Shown here: piece by piece, positions 10,468-20,885 of the stretch
How positions within the stretch are numbered: the first letter of the stretch is position 1
Layout: every line of letters begins with the position of its first letter
Assembly (NCBI GenBank): GCA_012728115.1
Contig: JAAYFS010000062.1
Coordinates: forward strand, 1 to 64,000
Length of the DNA: 64,000 bases
DNA from: Bacillota bacterium
GTDB lineage: Bacteria > Bacillota > Limnochordia > Darwinibacteriales > JAAYFS01
Direction of reading: 5' to 3'
Notes under the pieces: model-generated
Seen by the model: the letters and a program-made list of their open reading frames with translations, nothing else
What the model was told of the DNA's origin: nothing
Databases searched by the model: none
Program-made: the position numbers and the translations under genes

Positions 10468-11025
10468 ATGAAAAAGGAAGATCGTCGTGTAAAGTATACC
10501 AAGATGGTATTAAAACAGAGCCTGCTAGATTTATTGCAAAGTACACCGATCAGTAAAATAACTGTTACCAGTCTTTGCGCTCATGCAGACATTAATCGCA
10601 ATACTTTCTATACTCATTTTTCGAGCCCTTATGATCTTTTAGCCCAAATCCAAGATGAATTGATCCAAGAATTTGAAAAATCAATCGAAAGTGTTCTCGA
10701 TAATGTACCAAAAATGTTGGTTGAAATCTGTAATTCAATCAAGAATAACGCTGTCCTCTGTAATATTCTTTTCTCGGAACATGGGGATAAAGATTTTCTC
10801 AAAAAAGTAATGTACCTTGCCCATGACAAGAGTCTCAATGAGATGAGTCAAAGAGCAAAAACAAGTGATCGAGAATTGCTCGAATCTATATATCGTTTTT
10901 GTGTTAATGGAAGTGTTGCAGTTATTGAAGATTGGATTAAGACTGGTATGAAAAAAGATCCACAAGAAATCGCTAGTTTTATCGATAAAATCAGTAATTA
11001 TGGACTCCAGGCTTTCTTGGATTAA
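10468..11025 (+). CDS. TetR/AcrR-family transcriptional regulator
   Basis: N-terminal HTH: PISKITVTSLCAHADINRNTFYTHFSSPYDLL. Confidence 0.9.
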   Translation: MKKEDRRVKYTKMVLKQSLLDLLQSTPISKITVTSLCAHADINRNTFYTHFSSPYDLLAQIQDELIQEFEKSIESVLDNVPKMLVEICNSIKNNAVLCNILFSEHGDKDFLKKVMYLAHDKSLNEMSQRAKTSDRELLESIYRFCVNGSVAVIEDWIKTGMKKDPQEIASFIDKISNYGLQAFLD

Positions 11026-11136
11026 GAGTTCTAACCCATGGTCCAGATTAGTACTTTGTAGCAGAATCAGGTTTTCATTCAATTTTTCACATCTTAAGAA
11101 CACAGACTTCATTTGAAGATAGTAAGGAGAGTGAAG

Positions 11137-12561
11137 ATGCAAAAAATATTATATCCTATCTATATCGCATACTTAATTCTCATCATTTCCCTGGTTTTTT
11201 TCGATCGCAGAAAGCCTATGGTTAGATTTAGCTGGATTCTTGCGTTGATCTTTATCCCTGGTATTGGACTATTGCTATACTTATTTATCGGCAGCGATCG
11301 TTTCTTAGATTATCGTAAAGAAAAAATTCGCCGAAGACGCGGAGCTATCCTTGTTGAATTAGAGCAAGTCGCCAATAACAACTGCGGACCAAAACCAGTG
11401 AGTTCAAAGGCTCAGCTTTTCCACCAAAACTATTGTGGTAGTATCCTCACAACTGATAATGAGGTTGAACTATATACTAAGGGAAAAGATAAGTATGAAC
11501 GACTATTTCAGGACCTGCAGGAAGCTAAAGATCACATCCATATTCAATATTTCGCGTTTGAGCGAGATTTCATAGGAAAGAAACTGATCAATATTTTGAT
11601 CGAAAAGGTTAACCAGGGTGTCGAAGTGAAACTTATGTATGACAGTATCGGTTGCCTACTTACGTTTATTTATCCTCTGCTTCATAAGCTTAAAAAAGCA
11701 GGAGGTCAGGTATCGACCATTAGACCGCATGCGCTTGATGTTAATTATCGGAATCACCGAAAAATAGTGGTTATTGATGGCAAAGTTGGTTACACTGGTG
11801 GAATGAACATCGGTTCTAAGTACCAAGACGGCGTAAGAAATTTAGTCTGGCGAGATACGCATATCAGAATTGTGGGTAGTGCGGTTAAATATCTCCAGCA
11901 AGTGTTTCTCTTTGACTGGATCACTTCTATCAAAAAGCCTGATATTGGGTTAAGGTACGAACTGTGCCATTATTTCCCAAAAATTTTTGCTACAGGAAAA
12001 ACTGATGTTCAAGTGGTTGCCAATGGATTATATGATAAATATAAGCAACAGGATATTATTAAACTTAGCTACTTTAACTTGATGTCCCGAGCCAATAAGC
12101 GCGTGTGGATCCAAACACCTTATTTTGCACCATCAAGTTTAATAATGCAAACACTCAAAACGTTGGCCGCCCTTGGGGTTGATGTAAGAATAATGACATC
12201 TTCTTCCTACGCTTTCGGCGGTTTCTTCCATCGCAGCATCGGAAACTACTTTTTAAGACACTTGATGGAATGTAGCGATGTAAAAGTATATAAATATAAT
12301 GGTATTATGCATGCTAAGACTATGTTAGTTGATGACCAAGGACTTTGCATTGGATCCGTAAATCTAAACACTCGGAGTTTAGAACGAGATGATGAACTAT
12401 ATGTTTATTCTGAATCAAAAGAGCTAATTGAGCAGTATGAAAAGGTCTTCTTAAAGGATTTTAAAAATAGCACTGAATTAGATTACGTGAAATTCAAAAA
12501 ACCACCTATTCTGGTTCGTGCAGTTGAATCGGCTATGAGTTTTTTCTCACCGCTTTCATAA
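11137..12561 (+). CDS. cls: cardiolipin synthase (PLD family)
   Basis: Two HKD motifs (NHRKIVVIDGKVGYTGG, MHAKTMLVDDQGLCIGS); RBS AAGGAGAG before ATG 11137. Confidence 0.92.
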   Translation: MQKILYPIYIAYLILIISLVFFDRRKPMVRFSWILALIFIPGIGLLLYLFIGSDRFLDYRKEKIRRRRGAILVELEQVANNNCGPKPVSSKAQLFHQNYCGSILTTDNEVELYTKGKDKYERLFQDLQEAKDHIHIQYFAFERDFIGKKLINILIEKVNQGVEVKLMYDSIGCLLTFIYPLLHKLKKAGGQVSTIRPHALDVNYRNHRKIVVIDGKVGYTGGMNIGSKYQDGVRNLVWRDTHIRIVGSAVKYLQQVFLFDWITSIKKPDIGLRYELCHYFPKIFATGKTDVQVVANGLYDKYKQQDIIKLSYFNLMSRANKRVWIQTPYFAPSSLIMQTLKTLAALGVDVRIMTSSSYAFGGFFHRSIGNYFLRHLMECSDVKVYKYNGIMHAKTMLVDDQGLCIGSVNLNTRSLERDDELYVYSESKELIEQYEKVFLKDFKNSTELDYVKFKKPPILVRAVESAMSFFSPLS

Positions 12562-12580
12562 AAAATATCCAGCCTAATGT

Positions 12581-12608
12581 AAAAACGACCGTGTGCGCGG
12601 TCGTTTTT
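12581..12608. terminator. bidirectional terminator between convergent genes
   Basis: AAAAACGACCG-TGTGCG-CGGTCGTTTTT. Confidence 0.85.
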
Positions 12609-12624
12609 ACAGTTTTATCTACTT

Positions 12625-13017
12625 TTACGTCATAACACTAGCAATAAAGCTACCGATAAATCCAAAGATAACGAGAATACCTACATTCACAAACCAAGCC
12701 CAACTGATTATCGCATGTGCATTTCCAAGTATAATGGTACTTAATACAGAATAAAGAATGGCTACCGTAACCCCATTCACCCATAACTTGCGGGAACATT
12801 TGCGACATGAATAAAACGTGGCGATGATGATAATGATGTAATTTGCTATTTTAAGGGCCCTTGGCGTCTCCTGCCAGTCCCAGATTAAAGATACTAATGT
12901 TAGGATTACTGCACAAGCGGAAAGTGCAACAAACGCGACTAAAAGACCGTACCAGATCATCTTAATATTGAAAGGGCTTCGTCGTTCGCCAAAATTCGTT
13001 ATTCCTACCACCCGCAT
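12625..13017 (-). CDS. hypothetical multi-pass membrane protein
   Basis: 130-aa ORF with about 4 predicted TM helices. Confidence 0.65.
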   Translation of the reverse strand: MRVVGITNFGERRSPFNIKMIWYGLLVAFVALSACAVILTLVSLIWDWQETPRALKIANYIIIIIATFYSCRKCSRKLWVNGVTVAILYSVLSTIILGNAHAIISWAWFVNVGILVIFGFIGSFIASVMT

Positions 13018-13104
13018 CCTATCCCCCCTGTAAGAAACATCCTATTAAAGAATATTGAAAGTTACGGTTCAATATGTCTTAATCTCGAGTTTTTCAAAAA
13101 GAAA

Positions 13105-13134
13105 AAAGGTGTAATCCAAATGGACCACACCTTT
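13105..13134 (-). terminator. terminator of the EF-G-like gene
   Basis: Minus strand: AAAGGTGTGGTCCATTTGGATTACACCTTTTTT. Confidence 0.8.
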
Positions 13135-13147
13135 CGATTGTTTTGCT

Positions 13148-15223
13148 TTAAGACACTTCGTTCTTGCTTTCAGCAATGATTTGCTCAGCTTGTTGAGCTG
13201 GTACTTCTTCATAATGGCTAAACTCTGTTTCGTAGTAGCCACGACCTTGAGTAATCGATCTTAAGTCGATAGCATACCTAAACATCTCAGCCATTGGAAC
13301 TTGAGCTTTAATAACTTGATTCCTACCTTGTTGTTCCATACCCATGATACGACCGCGTTTCTTATTTAAATCTCCCATTACATCTCCCATGTACTGTTCA
13401 GGAACAACAACTTTCACATCCAAAATAGGCTCAAGTAGAATTGGATTAGCTTCCATAAATCCTTTCTTAAAGGCCATTGAAGCAGCGATCTTGAACGCCA
13501 TTTCTGAGGAGTCGACGCTATGGTAAGAACCGTCTAGAAGTGTTACACGAATATTTTCTACAGGATAACCAGCTAAAACCCCTTCTTCCATGGTCTCTCT
13601 AATACCTTTTTCTACCGCAGGAATGTATTGACGAGGAACAGCTCCTCCGAAGATTTGGTCAACGAATTCCAAACCACCTTCAACTTCGGAATGAGCAGGC
13701 TCAATCTCGATCACTACGTGACCGTATTGACCTCTTCCACCTGATTGTTTTTTATGTTTTCCTTCTACCTTAGCTTTACCACGAATTGTTTCGCGATATG
13801 GCAATTTTGGTAAGGATAAATCTACTTCAACACCAAATTTCTTTTGGAGGCGACTACACATAACTTCCAAGTGAAGTTCCCCATTACCATAAATAACCGT
13901 TTGCCCTGTCTCTGCATTCTTTTCAACACGGAAAGTTGGATCTTCTTCAGCAAGTCTTTGTAATCCAGAACCGATTTTGTCCTCATCGCCCTTAGCCTTT
14001 GGTTCTACCGCCATGCTCATCATTGGCTTTGGAAATTCGATTCCTGGAACAATAACTGGGAAAGCTTTCGATGAAAATGTATCATTTGTAGAGGTACCTT
14101 GGAGTTTAGCAACAGCCCCAAGATCACCAGGGCCAATTTCGGAAACTGCTATCTGTTCTTTACCCTTGGTTACAAACAATTGTCCAACTCGTTCTTCCTT
14201 GCCAGTTGAAGAGTTAAAGACAACAGAATCTGATTTTAATGTACCTGAATAAACTCTAAAGAGAGTTAATTTTCCAACATATGGGTCAGCCATAGTCTTG
14301 TAAACTAAGGCGACTAAATTTTGGTTATCACTGTTGATTTCAACTTCTTCATCTGTCTTTTGATTCTTGACCTTAACTGATACATCCTTAGCTGATGGCA
14401 TACAAAAGACAAGATAATCAAGGAGGCCATCCACACCAATATTCGCCGTGGCAGAACCGCAGAGAATTGGAATAACTTCCTTGGATTTGGTTCCAAGACT
14501 CAAAGCAGTTTCGATCTCTTTATTACTTAATTCTTCGCCTTCTAAGTACTTCATCATTAACTCATCATCGGCTACTGCAACAGCTTCAATCAATTCCTCG
14601 CGTGCTTGCGCAACCTCATCTACGAGATCAGCTGGAATATCTGTCTCGGTCACTTTTCCAGACTCTACCACATATGCCTTTTGTTTAATAATATCTACAT
14701 ATCCTTTAAAGGTATCAGCTGAACCAATTGGAATTTGAATTGGTACACATTGATTACCTATATGATCGCGCAATTGCTCAACCACTCTAGTAAAGTTGGC
14801 GTTTTCGCGTTCCATTTTATTAATAAAAATCATGCTTGGTAATTCAGCTTGGGAAACGTATTCCCAAGATTTTTCGGTACCTACTTCTAAACCAGAAGAC
14901 GCACATACCACGAGCAGAGCACTGTCCGCAACACGAACGGACGCAATTGCGTCTCCAGCGAAGTCGAAATATCCTGGTGTATCAAGCACATTAATTTTGT
15001 GATTCTTCCATTCAATTGGAGCAGTCGCCAAATTGATACTTATGCTGCGCTTAACTTCCTCAGGATCGTAATCCAAAATGCTTGTTCCATCATCAACTTT
15101 ACCTAGACGGTTTGTCATCTTAGCCAAAAACAGCATTGCTTCAGCTAACGATGTCTTTCCAGCTCCGCTGTGTGAAAGCAGAGCAACATTGCGTAGACTA
15201 TCAGTTGGGTAAGTTTTCACCAA
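13148..15223 (-). CDS. elongation factor G-like GTPase (EF-G2 type)
   Basis: GTPase motifs SHSGAGKTS, LDTPGYFDF, NKMERENA; EF-G domain IV GGRGQYGHVVIEIEP. Confidence 0.92.
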   Translation of the reverse strand: MVKTYPTDSLRNVALLSHSGAGKTSLAEAMLFLAKMTNRLGKVDDGTSILDYDPEEVKRSISINLATAPIEWKNHKINVLDTPGYFDFAGDAIASVRVADSALLVVCASSGLEVGTEKSWEYVSQAELPSMIFINKMERENANFTRVVEQLRDHIGNQCVPIQIPIGSADTFKGYVDIIKQKAYVVESGKVTETDIPADLVDEVAQAREELIEAVAVADDELMMKYLEGEELSNKEIETALSLGTKSKEVIPILCGSATANIGVDGLLDYLVFCMPSAKDVSVKVKNQKTDEEVEINSDNQNLVALVYKTMADPYVGKLTLFRVYSGTLKSDSVVFNSSTGKEERVGQLFVTKGKEQIAVSEIGPGDLGAVAKLQGTSTNDTFSSKAFPVIVPGIEFPKPMMSMAVEPKAKGDEDKIGSGLQRLAEEDPTFRVEKNAETGQTVIYGNGELHLEVMCSRLQKKFGVEVDLSLPKLPYRETIRGKAKVEGKHKKQSGGRGQYGHVVIEIEPAHSEVEGGLEFVDQIFGGAVPRQYIPAVEKGIRETMEEGVLAGYPVENIRVTLLDGSYHSVDSSEMAFKIAASMAFKKGFMEANPILLEPILDVKVVVPEQYMGDVMGDLNKKRGRIMGMEQQGRNQVIKAQVPMAEMFRYAIDLRSITQGRGYYETEFSHYEEVPAQQAEQIIAESKNEVS

Positions 15224-15341
15224 AGTTCCTCCTCTGTAGTAATTGTTGCTCTAAGCTCTGTTTGTAATAATCCATATTTTTTAACATTTGGAACTTCAAC
15301 ATTTAAATCGAAGTCTCCTGCTTAGATCACGAAAATCTTGC

Positions 15342-15869
15342 TTATGCCCCGATTCTCTCCAGAAAATCTGGCTCCCATAATACTCTAGTAGGCCGTTTGA
15401 TTCTGTAGTTTGGTAGGAAGTACTCTCTATCCGACCAATTACGAAGTTCACTTATCCGAATAGGAGCTCGTAGGTACCGAATATCTTTCACCGAATAATA
15501 GATAGCCATTGGTTCGTTATTTTTATTGAAGGGTTTAAGTTCATTCCAGGGTGCTTTAAATATTTCTTCAAAACGAGTTTTAAACTCTTTATTGATCTTA
15601 TCTGGTGGATCTAACCAAACTGTATCTAAGGTTCCTATGTAATCAACAACCGCTTCTTCGCCTGGAGTTAATGCGGTATGATTCATCCTAATTAGGAGCT
15701 TTATTTCATCATTCGCCGTGAAACCAGAAAAAACCTTTTTTACATTAGCACCGAACACACTATGTGGGTATCCTTCGCGCAGTTGTTTAAGAGCGTGAGC
15801 CAACTCATCAGCATCGATAGCTACCAATATTCCAGGCTTTTCTTGATAGTTCTGTACCTCTTTGGTCAT
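15342..15869 (-). CDS. hypothetical protein
   Basis: 175-aa ORF, coding-like composition, no motif recognised. Confidence 0.65.
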   Translation of the reverse strand: MTKEVQNYQEKPGILVAIDADELAHALKQLREGYPHSVFGANVKKVFSGFTANDEIKLLIRMNHTALTPGEEAVVDYIGTLDTVWLDPPDKINKEFKTRFEEIFKAPWNELKPFNKNNEPMAIYYSVKDIRYLRAPIRISELRNWSDREYFLPNYRIKRPTRVLWEPDFLERIGA

Positions 15870-15932
15870 GCCTTTTCCCCTCCATATTCTGTTTATTAAT
15901 ACTATTATCTGCAGTAATTGACGAAATTACCC

Positions 15933-17333
15933 TTAATCGAACGTGGATAACCAGCCCCAATCTCTATAAATGTTTAGCGTTTGCTCACTCATATTAAGTT
16001 GCGCTTTCCACCCCAAAAACTCAAAAAAATCAAGGCTAACATAAAATTTTTCATTATCGCGTAAGGCAGCTTGTGAAATTGGAAAGAAAATGTCTCTCCA
16101 CTGAATCACTGCTTTATCTGTGAATACCGTCAACTGCTCAGAATCAAAACTTACAATGAATTTATCGTGATCATAGTAAAAATAATGAATCGTTAGATCT
16201 AATAGGTCAGCCAAATCATCTAAACAAACCATAATGTCATCCTCAACTACCCGAAAAGCGCAAACAGATTCTAACGGTTGATTGTTATAACTAACTGATA
16301 AGTAAAAGTTCTCGACTTCACGTAACCAATAGTACTGGTTATCTTTTGTCCTGATTAAGATATCATGATGAACCAACAGATCAACACCGTTGACATTCTC
16401 TATCCTCCATAATTCTTCCAGACTAGAATTACGCACCTTAAATAATGATAATCCATCTTGCTTGGAAAAACTAAACAGTCCATATGATTCATCGAAAATT
16501 AAAGTATCACCGAGCCGCGAATCAAAAAATTGACTGATTACCCCGAATCTTTCTCCATTCCAACCCCAAGAATAAAACATCTTTTGGCTGGTCATCACCA
16601 TTATTCTTGGTAAAGCATCGTTATCAACCTTGCCAACCGCTAAACCATCAATCTGTCCCCAAGGAAAGTTCTCCCAAATCAGATTCAGCTGGTTCTCCTG
16701 CCAACTTAAAACACCTACGTATCCCGTTCGATAAGAAAAAACAACTTCATCCTGATTGTTTCCAGTTAGGTTTGCACCGTACACAAAACTAACCGTTTCT
16801 TCAGGCTTAGAACGCCAAAAATTATACAACTCACCTTGCCATGATAGATAGATCCGTGCTTCACCTGCTTGGGTGAGAACAAGAATATCTCCCCACCCAT
16901 CACCATTAATATCGATCACTTGCAGATAAGAAATCGGCGACCATAGATAATTTGGTTGAGCAGCCCTTTCCCACCTACCTTGGCGTTTCTCATAGATATA
17001 GAAAGCACCAGCATTATCTGTTCCAATGATCAGTTCAGGGCGAAAATTTCCATTCAAGTCACCAATCGCCAGTGATGTCACATTTCCTGGAAATCCACTT
17101 ACCGTTTCTACAACTTCGTCATCCAACATGATGTCGACCCAACCATTACCGCCTATCAATAGTTGCGGTCTTCCAATATCTAAAAGATCGGCACTAACCA
17201 CTGTTTTCCCAACGAATTCTGGAGCTTCATAACGAAAATATATTTCGGAATTTGCACTACTAGTTTGCACTAAATAGATAAAAATCACCAATACTTGGGC
17301 CGCGATCAATCGTTTCTTCAAAACAAGAAACAC
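15933..17333 (-). CDS. secreted FG-GAP/VCBS-repeat protein with copper amine oxidase N-domain-like C-terminus
   Basis: Signal peptide; repeated GDLNGNFRPELIIG / DINGDGWGDILVL motifs. Confidence 0.75.
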   Translation of the reverse strand: MFLVLKKRLIAAQVLVIFIYLVQTSSANSEIYFRYEAPEFVGKTVVSADLLDIGRPQLLIGGNGWVDIMLDDEVVETVSGFPGNVTSLAIGDLNGNFRPELIIGTDNAGAFYIYEKRQGRWERAAQPNYLWSPISYLQVIDINGDGWGDILVLTQAGEARIYLSWQGELYNFWRSKPEETVSFVYGANLTGNNQDEVVFSYRTGYVGVLSWQENQLNLIWENFPWGQIDGLAVGKVDNDALPRIMVMTSQKMFYSWGWNGERFGVISQFFDSRLGDTLIFDESYGLFSFSKQDGLSLFKVRNSSLEELWRIENVNGVDLLVHHDILIRTKDNQYYWLREVENFYLSVSYNNQPLESVCAFRVVEDDIMVCLDDLADLLDLTIHYFYYDHDKFIVSFDSEQLTVFTDKAVIQWRDIFFPISQAALRDNEKFYVSLDFFEFLGWKAQLNMSEQTLNIYRDWGWLSTFD

Positions 17334-17498
17334 CTCCGATTACTGGACGATTGTAGTTGATTTTCTGAATGTTATCATATTATATATTAGAAGAAAAGAC
17401 CATTTTATCCTTCTTCAAGACGAAGAGACAGGTACAAAAAAACCCGCGGCAAGAATGTATCCTTACACGCGAGTATCTGTACTAATCGATTGTGGTAC

Positions 17499-17576
17499 TG
17501 GTCGGGGCGACAAGATTCGAACTTGCGACCTCTACCACCCCAAGGTAGCGCGCTAGCCAAACTGCGCCACGCCCCG
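17499..17576 (-). tRNA. tRNA-Pro (anticodon GGG)
   Basis: Minus strand CGGGGCG...CGCCCCG-A-CCA acceptor stem; anticodon arm CTACC-TTGGGGT-GGTAG; T arm with GTTCGAATC; CCA encoded. Confidence 0.95.
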
Positions 17577-17631
17577 ACACCGACAAAATTAAGGATACCA
17601 CAATCTTTCCAAAAAGACAAGCCTCGTTCTG

Positions 17632-19113
17632 TTAAAGAATGATGCAAATCAGCCCGCCGCTACCCTCATTAATTATTTTAGTTAATGTCTCTTGCAATTT
17701 TTCTTGAGCGTTATCTGGCATTCTTGTAAGTTTACTTGTAATACCATCTCTCACCATATCTTGAAGGGATTTTCCGAGAAAATCACGATTCCAAAGTGAA
17801 TCTGGATCTTGTTCAAACTCTTCGGTTAAAGATTCAACTAACTCGGTTCCTTGCTTTTCGGTACCTACTAAAGGTGTCACTTCGGTCATGATGTTTGCTC
17901 GTACTAGGTGGATTGAAGGAGCACTAGCGGTTAGTTTGATTCCGAAATTGCGACCCTGTTTTATTAGCTCGGGATGTTCAAAGGTAATATCTTCCAAGTC
18001 TGGCATTACAATGCCATATCCTGTTTCTCTTACTTGCTGCAATGCTGAAGCGATTTTGTCATATTCCTTTTTTGCTAATGCTAAATCATGCATTAGTCCC
18101 ATCAGATGATGTTCGCCTTCGACAACGATTCCCGTTAGCTCAGACAAAATCAGATAGAAAAGGGCCTTTGATGCACCCAATTCGATTACAGCGACTCCTG
18201 TTCCCATTTCAATATTCGCCAATGTTACAGACTCAATCGGTTCATAACTAGTCAAATTCTGAACGGTGGTTTCAATATCTCTTAACCGTTCTACCTTAGT
18301 GACACTCTCGAAAACTGCCTCTTCATAAGCTACTCTCAGCCAATGATCTGGACGCAATTCTTCAACCCATTTTGGTAAGCGAATGTGTATCTCTCTAACT
18401 GGGAACTCAAAGAGGATCTCTTGGAGTAGGTCGGTAATATTCTCCTGGGTCATCCTCAAACTATCGAGAGGAACAACTGTAACACCTTACCTTTCTTCTA
18501 GCTCATTAGCTAAAGCTTGGGTTTCCCTACTTTCCGGGTGCATGGAGTTAAGTACTACTAGAAACGGTTTTTCCAATTCTTTCAGTTCTGTAATAACACG
18601 TTCTTCAGCTTCAAGATAATCATCTCGAGGAATATCAGAGATCGATCCGTCGGTTATGATCACTAATCCAATGGTAGAATGCTCTGCGATCACTTTACGA
18701 GTACCCAACTCAGCTGCTTCCTGGAAGGGAATTTGATGCTCGTACCATGGAGTCATCACCATTCTGGGCCCGTCTTCGTCCATGTATCCCTTAGCACCAG
18801 GGACTGTATAGCCAACACAATCTACTAGGCGCACCTTTGCTTTAGCATTTTCCTCAAAAACTATTTCAATTGGCTCATCAGGCACGAATTTGGGTTCGGT
18901 GGTCATTATTGTCTTGCCAGCCCCACTCTGGGGCAACTCATCTTTAGTTCTCTCCTTGACGTATGGGTCTTTAATATTTGGCATCACCAATAAATCCATA
19001 AAACGCTTAATGAATGTGGATTTACCAGTTCGCACGGGTCCAACAACACCGACGTATACGCTACCTCCAGTGCGTTCAGCTATATCATTAAGAATATTAA
19101 AATTTTCCATCAA
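17632..19113 (-). pseudogene. spoIVA: stage IV sporulation protein A gene, full length but interrupted by one in-frame TAA at 18487-18489
   Basis: N half (18487-19113: IAERTGGSVYVGVVGPVRTGKSTFIKRFM...MTTEPKFVPDEP) and C half (17632-18459: ...INEGSGGLICIIL) align ungapped with recalled B. subtilis SpoIVA; the stop is in the same frame at the Tyr of SEKYDIPV. Confidence 0.9.
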
Positions 19114-19256
19114 GGCTTCCCTCCTTTGAATTGGGTTTCCCGTCCGGCTGATTCGTGCCTATAATGATGCAGCCTGGAAATCATGAAGGCTTTACATGCT
19201 AATGGACATTATAACTATATTAGCTCTCGATGGAAAATATAACAAAAAAAAGAAAG

Positions 19257-19285
19257 AAAAAGACGATAAAAGAATCGCCTTTTTC
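19257..19285 (-). terminator. terminator of gpsA
   Basis: Minus strand: AAAAAGGCGAT-TCTTTT-ATCGTCTTTTT. Confidence 0.75.
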
Positions 19286-19290
19286 TCCAA

Positions 19291-20289
19291 TCAACCTTTT
19301 ATTTCTTTTTTCGCATCCCTTTCCATTAGCTCCTCTACAACTATCAGAGGTTCAGCACCAGCAAGGATACGATTCACACCTAGAACAATCGGTAATTCTA
19401 CACTAACTCTTTTGGCTAATTCCACCACACTCGCTGTGGTCGGTATACCCTCAACTACTTGCCCAGTTTCAAAAATCTCATCTAGTTTCTTTTTCTGCCC
19501 GATTAATTCTCCTGCAAGTCGATTACGACTATGATGCGAGGTGCATGTTGCAATCAAGTCTCCCATCCCAGCGATTCCGAAGAATGTCATCGGATTAGCT
19601 CCATACGCAACCCCAAACCGCGATATTTCTGCCAATCCTCTCGTAATAACGGCACTCTTGGTGTTATCGCCAAATCCTAACCCATCAGAAATTCCAGCAG
19701 CGATCGCTATTACGTTTTTCACCGCTCCCGCAAGCTCAACTCCGATTAAATCAGTATTCGTATATACACGGAAACTAGGGGTCATTAATTCTCGTTGAAC
19801 AATTAAAGAAGGAGCATGCTCGCCAGCAACAACGGTAATCGATGGCAGTTCCCTTGAAACTTCTTCTGCATGATTGGGACCAGACATCGTCATTACGTTT
19901 GTCTTGGGTAATTCTTCAGCTAATATTTCTGACATCCTTTTCATCGTTCCAACTTCTAAACCCTTGGCGGCATTGACTATCAAATGATCTGGCTCAATGA
20001 ATGGAGCGATCTGTCGTGCTATAGCACGAACACCCTTTACTGGGATAGTCAGGACAATCAATTGAGATTGCAAAGCATACTCTAAATCGTTAGTTATCTC
20101 TACATTCTGTGGCAAAATAACTCCTGGTAAATACCTTTTATTCTCTCGAAGTTCATTCAATTCTCTAGCATAAGCTTCTTTTCGTGCCCATAATAGCACT
20201 CTCTTCCCATTATTAGCCAGGTTACATGCTAGCGCAGTTCCCCAACCTCCTGCGCCTAGAATTGTACAGTTTACACGGGTCTTACTCAA
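19291..20289 (-). CDS. gpsA: NAD(P)H-dependent glycerol-3-phosphate dehydrogenase
   Basis: ILGAGGWGTALACNLANNG; GAVKNVIAIAAGISDGLGFGDNTKSAVITRG. Confidence 0.96.
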   Translation of the reverse strand: MSKTRVNCTILGAGGWGTALACNLANNGKRVLLWARKEAYARELNELRENKRYLPGVILPQNVEITNDLEYALQSQLIVLTIPVKGVRAIARQIAPFIEPDHLIVNAAKGLEVGTMKRMSEILAEELPKTNVMTMSGPNHAEEVSRELPSITVVAGEHAPSLIVQRELMTPSFRVYTNTDLIGVELAGAVKNVIAIAAGISDGLGFGDNTKSAVITRGLAEISRFGVAYGANPMTFFGIAGMGDLIATCTSHHSRNRLAGELIGQKKKLDEIFETGQVVEGIPTTASVVELAKRVSVELPIVLGVNRILAGAEPLIVVEELMERDAKKEIKG

Positions 20290-20885
20290 TTTCTTTGCCC
20301 CTTTTCCCCAAATTTATATTCAGTTCCAGCCATAAGCCGTTGAATATTTGGTCGATGACGGAAGATCGTAAAAATTGAAATGAGTAATCCCAACCAAAAA
20401 TACGTTATCGGATAATCCAAGAAATAAAAGATAATGGGGAGTGCACTGACAGCTATAATTGAAGACAGTGATATATAGCGACTTATCGCTAGAGAAAGTA
20501 ACCATATGCCTACCAGAACTAGAGCTATAAACGGTGATATAGCTAGTAAAACTCCTGCAGTTGTTGCCACTCCCCGGCCTCCTTTAAAGCCAAGAAAGAT
20601 TGACCAATTATGTCCAGCGATCGCTACAATTCCTAAGACCAACCACCAGGTAGGATCAGTAAACAGCTGGCGACCGAGGGTAACAGCAAAAAAACCCTTA
20701 CCAGCATCGAATAACAACACGATCAATGCTGGAATTGGACCAAGAGTACGTAATACATTCGACATTCCTATATTTCCGCTACCAAATTCGCGTACATCAA
20801 CATTTGCCCAAATTTTGCCTGTTATTAATCCGAAAGGAATCGATCCCAGTAAGTATGCTGCAATTATGGCAATAACTAACTCCAT
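20286..20885 (-). CDS. plsY: glycerol-3-phosphate acyltransferase PlsY
   Basis: AYLLGSIPFGLITGK, GSGNIGMSNVLRT, FKGGRGVATTAGV. Confidence 0.95.
   Translation of the reverse strand: MELVIAIIAAYLLGSIPFGLITGKIWANVDVREFGSGNIGMSNVLRTLGPIPALIVLLFDAGKGFFAVTLGRQLFTDPTWWLVLGIVAIAGHNWSIFLGFKGGRGVATTAGVLLAISPFIALVLVGIWLLSLAISRYISLSSIIAVSALPIIFYFLDYPITYFWLGLLISIFTIFRHRPNIQRLMAGTEYKFGEKGQRN

Noticed and set aside
17499-17576. tRNA-Pro as an integration site for a mobile element
   Set aside because: No integrase, no direct repeat of the tRNA 3' end and no phage or plasmid genes nearby.
17405-17647. 80-aa minus-strand ORF
   Set aside because: Runs through the tRNA-Pro gene; spurious.
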